From Dechloromonas sp. (GTDB lineage Bacteria > Pseudomonadota > Gammaproteobacteria > Burkholderiales > Rhodocyclaceae): 13,232 nucleotides of DNA. The notes beneath the pieces were generated by a model that saw only the letters and a list, made by a program, of their open reading frames with translations, had not been told where the DNA came from and did not search any database. This document shows positions 8,214 to 13,232 of this stretch, one piece after another. Made by a program: the position numbers and the translations under genes. Where the stretch lies: contig JAFLDQ010000092.1 of the NCBI GenBank assembly GCA_017302355.1, positions 1 to 13,232 on the forward strand, written 5' to 3'. How positions within the stretch are numbered: position 1 is the stretch's first letter; each line of letters begins with the position of its first letter.

Positions 8214-8514
8214 ATGAACGCGAGCCGTGGCGCGCCGCCGGATGGCTTGCCTGGCTCTCCCTGGTCTTTCCGGGGATGTGGGGAAAATGGCGATCGCATT
8301 TCCGGTGGACCGGGACGAAGGCTCTTTTCCCTTCCTTGTATAGGGTTTTCCTTCTATTGTTGGCCGATGCGCTGTAGTAAGCTTTCAATCGCCGGCCGGT
8401 CCGCAGGGACGGGTTGGGTCGAGCCTTAGTGCGCTGGAGTGAGTGAGGTTGCTGCGATGCCGGCGCAGGCCGGCGACCGATGAACGCGTTTCTTGTCCAC
8501 TTTCCGAGCTTTCG
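8214..8514. other. Intergenic region, 301 bp, between the DUF1329 and WS/DGAT genes
   Basis: Frames through here give low-complexity peptides without motifs, so I call no gene. The stretch 8322-8360 is T-rich (two TTTTCC runs, TTGTAT at 8336-8341, TATTGT at 8355-8360), and TAGTAA at 8375-8380 could be a poor -10 box. No spacing is convincing, but this is the most promoter-like stretch and probably starts transcription of the acyltransferase pair. No T-tailed hairpin follows the DUF1329 stop, so read-through from the upstream operon is also possible. A 12-codon reading frame at 8480-8518 overlaps the next start (see findings). Confidence 0.5.
8459..8474 (+). repeat. Short perfect hairpin in the WS/DGAT leader
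   Basis: GCCGGC (8459-8464) and GCCGGC (8469-8474) can form a six-pair all-GC stem around the tetraloop GCAG. It lies 40 bp upstream of the first acyltransferase start and has no T run, so it is not an intrinsic terminator. GCCGGC is a common palindrome in such DNA, so the hairpin may be incidental. Confidence 0.35.
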
Positions 8515-10113
8515 ATGAAACAACTTGGCGGTCTAGACGAACTCTTCTTTGCCATGGAGCGCCCCAACCAGTGCATGCACGTGGCGGTGCTCGGCATCTA
8601 CGATCCGAGCACGGCGCCCGGCGGCCAGGTCAGGCTCCGTGACATCATGGCCCACATCCGCGAACGGCTCGATGTCTCGCCGGTTCTGCGGCGTCGCCTG
8701 GTGCGGGTGCCCTTCGATCTCGACCGCGCCTACTGGGTGGACGAGTCCGAGGTCGACCTCGAATATCACATCCGCCACATCGCCCTGCCCAGGCCCGGCG
8801 ACTGGCGGCATCTCTGCATTCAGGTCGCGCGTCTCCACTCGCTGGTGCTCGACCGTTCCAAGCCGCTCTGGCAGATCTATGTCATCGAAGGGATCGATAA
8901 CGTCGAGGGCGTCAAACCGGGAAGCTTCGCCATCTACATGAAGTTCCATCGCGGCGAGGTCGATGGCGAGGCCAGCGCCAAGATCCTGCGCGCCCTGCAT
9001 TCGCTGATCGCCATGCCGGAGCATAGCCATGTGCTGAAGAAACCGTTCTTTGCCGACGCCGTGCCGACTCTGGTCGAGTTGTACGCGCGCTCGCTGAGCA
9101 ACGTCCTGCCACGGGCGGTGCGCCTGTGGCACGCCGTGTCGACGGCGGGCGTCAAGATGACGTCGCTGGCGACGAAAGTGCTCTACAAGCGCGTTGCGGG
9201 CGGAACCTTGCGAGAACGGCTGCTGGAAGAGCTGGCGTGGCCGCGGGATCCGGTCAAGACGCGATTTGCCGGCTCCGTCTCGTCGCGGCGCGTCGTCGAG
9301 GGTGTCGGCTTCGAAATGGCGAAGGTTCAGCGCGTGCGCAAATGGGTCAGCGGGGTGACCACCAACGATGTGTTCCTGGCGACCGTCGGCGGCGCCGTGC
9401 GGCGCTACCTGCAGGAATCGGGCGATCCGCTGTCGCCCGGCGTGGCGGTGGCAGTGCCGGGTTCGCATCAGGACATTCTGCCGGGCAGCGAACAGGCGAA
9501 CAAGCTCAACCAGCATCGCGTGCCGCTGCATGTCGAAATCGAGTCCGGGCTGGCCCGTCTGCGCGCCATCCGGCATTCGGCCGGCGAAACCCGGCAGACC
9601 GCGGACGTGATCGGTCACGACCTGTTGCGGCAGCTGGCGGACGAGCTGCCGACCCGCATCACCTCGACCGTGGTGGACAGCCTGCTCGACGACTATCTGA
9701 ACATCGTCGTGTCCACGGTGCGCGGACCCGACGTGCCCTTGTATCTGGCCGGCGCGCAACTGAACCGCTTCTACCCGATCGGCGTCGTCAAGAATGGCGT
9801 CGGGCTCAACGTCACCAGCTTCAGCTATTGCGGCAACCTGTGGGCGACCGTGGTTTCCTGCCGCAAGATGATGCCGGATCCCGAGGTGTTCGCGGAGTTT
9901 CTCCGGGAGAGCTTCGATGCCCTGGTCGCGGAAGTCGATCGCGACGAACTGGCCAAGCGGGGCCAGGTCGAGGCGGTTCCCGCACCGTTGCGCGCGCGCA
10001 AGCGGCGGGCGCCGGCGACGGCGGCCGGTCAGCCGGTGGCCCCTGGCGCGGCGACCCATCATCCGGTCCGGGCGCGGCTTTCCGCCAAGACAGCGCCCTT
10101 CGGGAATGCCTGA
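8515..10113 (+). CDS. WS/DGAT-type acyltransferase paralogue with altered catalytic motif (HRGEVDG)
   Basis: This 532-residue protein belongs to the wax ester synthase/diacylglycerol acyltransferase family. Those enzymes condense acyl-CoA with a fatty alcohol or diacylglycerol at the inner face of the membrane. Visible family features are a start of the MKQLGGLDELFFAMERP type, MHVA.LGIYDPSTAPGG, SKPLW..YVIEG, the ND motif (N284, D285) and a C-terminal domain with VRGPD.PLYLAG. The active-site motif normally reads HHxxxDG. Here residues 145-151 are HRGEVDG, so the second histidine, regarded as the catalytic base, is arginine. The codon is CGC at 8950-8952 in an otherwise intact gene. The C-terminus (484-532) is Arg/Ala/Pro-rich. 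ATG 8515 is chosen because it aligns exactly with the next gene's start; a GTG at 8443 would add 24 unmatched residues. No strong ribosome site is seen. It may be a non-catalytic partner or have another activity. Confidence 0.9.
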   Translation: MKQLGGLDELFFAMERPNQCMHVAVLGIYDPSTAPGGQVRLRDIMAHIRERLDVSPVLRRRLVRVPFDLDRAYWVDESEVDLEYHIRHIALPRPGDWRHLCIQVARLHSLVLDRSKPLWQIYVIEGIDNVEGVKPGSFAIYMKFHRGEVDGEASAKILRALHSLIAMPEHSHVLKKPFFADAVPTLVELYARSLSNVLPRAVRLWHAVSTAGVKMTSLATKVLYKRVAGGTLRERLLEELAWPRDPVKTRFAGSVSSRRVVEGVGFEMAKVQRVRKWVSGVTTNDVFLATVGGAVRRYLQESGDPLSPGVAVAVPGSHQDILPGSEQANKLNQHRVPLHVEIESGLARLRAIRHSAGETRQTADVIGHDLLRQLADELPTRITSTVVDSLLDDYLNIVVSTVRGPDVPLYLAGAQLNRFYPIGVVKNGVGLNVTSFSYCGNLWATVVSCRKMMPDPEVFAEFLRESFDALVAEVDRDELAKRGQVEAVPAPLRARKRRAPATAAGQPVAPGAATHHPVRARLSAKTAPFGNA

Positions 10114-10162
10114 GAGGAAATCCGCGTCTTCCGCATGCGTTCGCCGAATCGTCAATCCGCTC

Positions 10163-10191
10163 GGGTCGCAAGGACGCGGCGCTTGCGCCCC
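10163..10191 (+). repeat. Hairpin in the spacer between the two WS/DGAT genes
   Basis: CGCAAG (10167-10172) pairs with CTTGCG (10182-10187) around a 9-nt loop. Past one mismatch, a further GGG/CCC pairs outside it. A smaller GGCG/CGCC stem follows at about 10200-10210. There is no T run, so this is not a classical terminator. It could be a processing or stability element within a shared transcript, or chance. The rest of this 129-bp spacer shows no gene or clear promoter. Confidence 0.35.
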
Positions 10192-10242
10192 GGTCTTCGG
10201 CGGAATCGCCCCGACCCAAGTTCCTTGCCTTAGGGAGAATCC

Positions 10243-11994
10243 ATGAAACATCTCTCCGGTTTCGACAACATGTTTCTCGCGGTCGAACATGGAAACCAGT
10301 TGATGCACGTCGCCGCGCTGGGGATCTACGACCCGTCCACCGCGCCCGGCGGAGCGCTGCGCTTCAAGTCGGTACTCAACTTCTTCGAAACCCGGATGAA
10401 GCAGACCCGGCTTTTCCGGCGTCGCCTCGTCGCGGTGCCCTGGGGACTCGATCGGCCCTACTGGATCGACGACACCGATGTCGACGTCGAATACCACGTC
10501 CGCCATATCGCGCTGCCGCAACCCGGCGACTGGCGCCAGCTGATGATACAGGTGGCCAGGCTGCACTCGCGTTCGCTCGACATGTCCAAGCCCCTGTGGG
10601 AGGCCTACATCATCGAAGGCCTCGACCATGTTCCCGGAATCGCCCCGGGCAGCTTCGCACTTTACATCAAGTTTCACCATGCCGCGGTCGACGGCGAGGG
10701 AGGGGTCGAAATCATCCGTGCCATCCATTCGCTCTCGCCGACGCTGGATCCGGAAGAGGGCGCGGGCGCGAGTGCGAACCCGGTTGCGATCATCGCCGAT
10801 CGCGACCCGACGGGCGCCGAACTGTGCGCGCGGGCGGTCGGCCATCGCGCCAGCCAGGTCCGCAACGGAGCGCGACTGCTGGTCGATCTCGGCAGGCGCG
10901 CGGCGGGCGCCGGCGTCGGCCTTGTCACCAGCGGCAAACTTCTCGCCAGCGGCAGGAAGATCGTCGCCAGCCGCCTGGGGTTGGCCGAGATGGCTGCCGA
11001 GCTGACCGGAAGTCACGACGGGACGCTGCACCTGCGGCCGCACACGCGCTTCGATGGCAGGATTTCGGCCCACCGCGTGGTCGATGTCGCCGGCTTGTCG
11101 CTTGCCGATTGCAGCACGATTCGCCAGCACGTCGCAGGGGTCACGATCAACGACATCTTCATGGCGACGGCCAGTGGCGCGCTGCGCAAATACCTCGAGC
11201 TGAAGGGCGAACTGCCGGCCGTCAGCCTCAACGCGATGATGCCGATCAGTACCCGCGGTGCGCACCAGGGCGACGACAGCAACCGGGTCGGGGCGACCGT
11301 CGTGCCGCTGGGCACCGATATCGCCGATCCTCTCGAGCGGCTCCTCGCAGTGCACCGGGCTAGCCGCCTCGGCAAGTCGGTTTCGGCGGCGCTGGGCAAC
11401 GATCTTCCGGCCCGGCTCGTCGAGGTGCTGCCGGCCTTTCTCGTCGAGCAGGTCCTGCGTTCCGCGTTCGTGCCGCTGATCAATGTCACGGTTTCCAACG
11501 TGCGTGGTCCGGACGATGCGCTGTACATGGCGGGGGCAAAGCTGCAGATGTTCACGCCGGTCTCCATCGTCATCGACGGCGTCGGCCTGAACCTGACCGG
11601 GTTGAGCTACAACGGCGCACTGTCGGTCTGCTTCGTCTCGTGCCGCAAGATGTTGCCCGACCCCTCGGTGTTCGTGCAGTGCCTGAACCAGAGCTTCGAC
11701 GAACTGCTTGCCGCCGCTGTCGGCAAGGCGAAGCCGGGAGCGGAAACCGGCGGTCGTGCGCCACGGACGCGGCGCACGGCCGCCGCGGCAGCGCCAGACC
11801 CTGACCAGGCAGCGGCGCCTGCCCCGGTGCGCAAGAGGGCGACGGCGAAAGCGCCGGCTGCGAACAGGCCGGCGGTGAAGAAGCCGGCGGCAAGGAAGAC
11901 GGTCGCGAACAGTCCGGCGCCTGGCGTGGCGGCCGAGAGTGGCCTGCACGAAGATCCGCCAGTCGCGGTGGCAGCCACGCCGGACGCTCCCTGA
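10243..11994 (+). CDS. WS/DGAT-type wax ester synthase/diacylglycerol acyltransferase, canonical HHxxxDG
   Basis: This 583-residue protein is a close, colinear paralogue of the gene before it. It starts MKHLSGFDNMFLAVEH and shares GIYDPSTAPGG, YHVRHIALP.PGDWRQL, SKPLWEAYIIEG and the complete active-site motif HHAAVDG at residues 145-151 (H146 as probable base). The ND motif is N303-D304. The C-terminal domain carries PISTRG, SNVRGPDDALYMAG and VGLNLTGLSYNG. Known members make wax esters and/or triacylglycerol from acyl-CoA, and the substrate choice cannot be read from sequence. After the folded domain, residues 495-583 form an Ala/Pro/Lys/Arg-rich tail (RKRATAKAP, KKPAARKT) unlike the compact ends usual for the family. 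The ribosome site AGGGAGAA (10232-10239) strongly supports ATG 10243. The gene lies 129 bp after its paralogue and 132 bp before the hydrolase, probably on the same transcript. Confidence 0.93.
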   Translation: MKHLSGFDNMFLAVEHGNQLMHVAALGIYDPSTAPGGALRFKSVLNFFETRMKQTRLFRRRLVAVPWGLDRPYWIDDTDVDVEYHVRHIALPQPGDWRQLMIQVARLHSRSLDMSKPLWEAYIIEGLDHVPGIAPGSFALYIKFHHAAVDGEGGVEIIRAIHSLSPTLDPEEGAGASANPVAIIADRDPTGAELCARAVGHRASQVRNGARLLVDLGRRAAGAGVGLVTSGKLLASGRKIVASRLGLAEMAAELTGSHDGTLHLRPHTRFDGRISAHRVVDVAGLSLADCSTIRQHVAGVTINDIFMATASGALRKYLELKGELPAVSLNAMMPISTRGAHQGDDSNRVGATVVPLGTDIADPLERLLAVHRASRLGKSVSAALGNDLPARLVEVLPAFLVEQVLRSAFVPLINVTVSNVRGPDDALYMAGAKLQMFTPVSIVIDGVGLNLTGLSYNGALSVCFVSCRKMLPDPSVFVQCLNQSFDELLAAAVGKAKPGAETGGRAPRTRRTAAAAAPDPDQAAAPAPVRKRATAKAPAANRPAVKKPAARKTVANSPAPGVAAESGLHEDPPVAVAATPDAP

Positions 11995-12126
11995 GGGCGC
12001 ACCACAAACCCCCGGCGCCGGCCATACGGGGCGGGAAGAGTCATTTGAACACCCTCCCGACGGCTGCGCCGCCGGTGGGAATCTGGCTGGCGTATCCTGC
12101 GCCGGTCCAGGATCGAGGAGAGACGC

Positions 12127-13104
12127 ATGGATTCGGAATTTGCCCCCAGGATTTCGGCACCGCCCTATTACCGCCTGATTCCGCACGTGGGCAGCGAGTC
12201 GGCACAGTTCATCATCGACAACCTGCTGCGCTTCTCGTTCAAGCGCATGAGCATTTCGAACGACGTCATTCATGAGTTGCGCAAACGGATCGCCACGGTC
12301 GACCACAATCTCGGGCAACTTGCCAGCGATATCCGCATTACCCGCCAGGATTGCGACGAGGTCCGGGCCGAGTGGCTGGAAGTACCGCAGAGCCGCCTCG
12401 ACCGCGTCTTCCTCTATCTCCATGGCGGCGCTTTCTGCTTTCGCCTGCCGCGCATCCAGTCGTCGATGATCGCCCGCTGGTGCCGGACTTCGGGCGCCCG
12501 CGCGCTGATGCCGGTCTATCGGCTGGCGCCCGAACACCCCTATCCGGCGGGTTCCGATGACTGTCTGGCGGCGTATCGCTGGCTCCTCAACAACGGCGTG
12601 CCGGCGCGCAACATCGTCATCTGCGGGGATTCGGCCGGCGGCAACCTGTCGCTGGTGACGCTGCTGCGTGCTCGTGCCGAGGGTCTGCCGTTGCCGGTTG
12701 CCGTGATCCTTCTCTCGCCGGCCACCGACTTCTCGCTGAGCGGACGCAGCGCCGCGGTCAACGAGGCGAGCGACCCCATGTTCTCGGTGGCCATGCTGCG
12801 CTGGTTCGGCGAGATGTACCTGTCCGAGCCGGAACTGCACCTGACGCCGCTGGTCTCGCCGCTGACCGGCGATTTCACCGGCCTGCCGCCGATGCTGTTC
12901 CAGGTGGGCAGCAACGAGATGCTGCTCGACGATTCGACGCGGGCGGCTGCCAAGGCGTACGGTTCGGGCGTGGATGTCCAGCTCGATGTCTTCGATGGCA
13001 TGCCCCACGTCTTTCAGGGAATCGCACAGTTGCCCGAAAGCAGGCTGGCCGACAAGTACGTTGCCGAGTTCCTCGAGGCGAGAGCCGGCTGGGGGCGCCT
13101 CTAG
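12127..13104 (+). CDS. Alpha/beta hydrolase, hormone-sensitive lipase (HSL) family esterase
   Basis: This 325-residue protein is a serine esterase or lipase of the bacterial HSL family, normal in length. The oxyanion-hole motif HGGAF is at residues 99-103, and YRLAPEHPYPA follows as usual for the family. The nucleophile elbow GDSAGGN places the catalytic serine at S169, and H294 in DGMPHVF is the catalytic histidine. The acid is probably E264 in GSNEMLLDDS, where many relatives have Asp. It has no signal peptide, so it should act in the cytoplasm on acyl esters. Beside two WS/DGAT genes it may mobilise or remodel stored neutral lipid, which is inference. GAGGAGAG (12115-12122) lies just upstream of ATG 12127. 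The 132-bp upstream spacer contains an imperfect GC hairpin (about 12055-12075) and no convincing promoter. It is the last gene before the terminator. Confidence 0.93.
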   Translation: MDSEFAPRISAPPYYRLIPHVGSESAQFIIDNLLRFSFKRMSISNDVIHELRKRIATVDHNLGQLASDIRITRQDCDEVRAEWLEVPQSRLDRVFLYLHGGAFCFRLPRIQSSMIARWCRTSGARALMPVYRLAPEHPYPAGSDDCLAAYRWLLNNGVPARNIVICGDSAGGNLSLVTLLRARAEGLPLPVAVILLSPATDFSLSGRSAAVNEASDPMFSVAMLRWFGEMYLSEPELHLTPLVSPLTGDFTGLPPMLFQVGSNEMLLDDSTRAAAKAYGSGVDVQLDVFDGMPHVFQGIAQLPESRLADKYVAEFLEARAGWGRL

Positions 13105-13126
13105 TCCGAACTTTGACCGACTGAAC

Positions 13127-13166
13127 TAGCCGAGTCCTTGAGCAGAGGGGGTTTCGGCTATTTTTT
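13127..13166 (+). terminator. Intrinsic (rho-independent) terminator after the hydrolase gene
   Basis: TAGCCGA (13127-13133) is the exact reverse complement of TCGGCTA (13154-13160), which is followed directly by six T residues (13161-13166). The loop is 20 nt. It sits 22 bp past the hydrolase stop and would end the acyltransferase/hydrolase transcript. The long loop and seven-pair stem make it moderate in strength. Confidence 0.75.
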
Positions 13167-13232
13167 GGGCGGAAATGTACCCATGTATTATGGCCTATTT
13201 TGCTTTAATTTCGTGTGTAGTTGTGGCAATCT
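13167..13232. other. AT-rich window end, no gene seen
   Basis: Composition changes sharply from the preceding 13 kb: runs such as TATTAT (13186-13191), TATTTT and CTTTAATTT dominate. No start codon leads a frame long enough to judge before the window ends. It could be the promoter region of the next gene or the edge of DNA of different origin. TTGGGC (13165-13170) and TATTAT would make a promoter at a short 15-bp spacing, which is weak. Confidence 0.4.

Noticed and set aside
8214..8429. A 71-codon frame starting right after the DUF1329 stop
   Set aside because: No ribosome site, no recognisable motif and unusual composition; it is more likely leader DNA of the acyltransferase genes.
9126..11363. 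A 745-codon plus-strand frame spanning both acyltransferase genes in another phase
   Set aside because: Arg/Gly/Ala-rich shadow of the real frames; the overlapping proteins carry all conserved family motifs.
8533..13008. A 1491-codon open frame on the minus strand, antisense to both acyltransferases and the hydrolase
   Set aside because: It mirrors three genes with clear catalytic motifs and strong ribosome sites. Its predicted product is Arg/His/Gln/Asp-rich without domains, and such antisense openness is typical of GC-rich coding DNA. Its length is remarkable but not evidence of a gene.

Overview
The window is high-G+C bacterial DNA (about two thirds G+C by eye) with tightly packed genes of proteobacterial type: an AidB-like flavoprotein, a MalT-type LuxR regulator, a DUF1329 exported protein and WS/DGAT acyltransferases. 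My best guess is a betaproteobacterium, perhaps of the Rhodocyclales, but nothing here fixes the taxon. I see no rRNA, tRNA, CRISPR array, insertion sequence or integrase.

Layout. Bases 3-98 hold the last 31 codons of an unrecognised plus-strand gene. It converges on a minus-strand FGGY-family carbohydrate kinase (183-1754). A 585-bp divergent intergenic region follows (1755-2339), with a candidate promoter and a perfect 8-bp-arm inverted repeat. From 2340 everything reads on the plus strand: an AidB-like acyl-CoA dehydrogenase (2340-4046), a 934-residue MalT/AlkS-type LuxR regulator (4069-6873), and a secreted DUF1329 protein (6870-8213) that overlaps the regulator by 4 bp. These three look like one operon. 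After a 301-bp gap come two tandem WS/DGAT-type acyltransferase genes (8515-10113 and 10243-11994) and a hormone-sensitive-lipase-family alpha/beta hydrolase (12127-13104). An intrinsic terminator follows (13127-13166), and the last ~70 bp are clearly more AT-rich.

How the genes may work together (inference). WS/DGAT enzymes join acyl-CoA to fatty alcohols or diacylglycerol to make wax esters or triacylglycerol. The HSL-family hydrolase could release acyl chains, the acyl-CoA dehydrogenase-like flavoprotein could process acyl-CoA, and the DUF1329 protein may act on lipid in the envelope. The large ATP-dependent LuxR protein is a plausible regulator of the set. The kinase could feed a phosphorylated polyol or sugar, but its substrate cannot be read from sequence.

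The most striking observation is that the two tandem WS/DGAT paralogues are colinear, yet the first carries HRGEVDG where the second has the canonical catalytic HHAAVDG at the same residues (145-151). The first copy therefore lacks the histidine regarded as the catalytic base. The second copy also carries an ~89-residue Ala/Pro/Lys/Arg-rich tail like those of histone-like and granule-associated proteins. An active enzyme paired with a catalytically altered partner, beside a lipase-family hydrolase and a dedicated regulator, is the best candidate here for an undescribed system.
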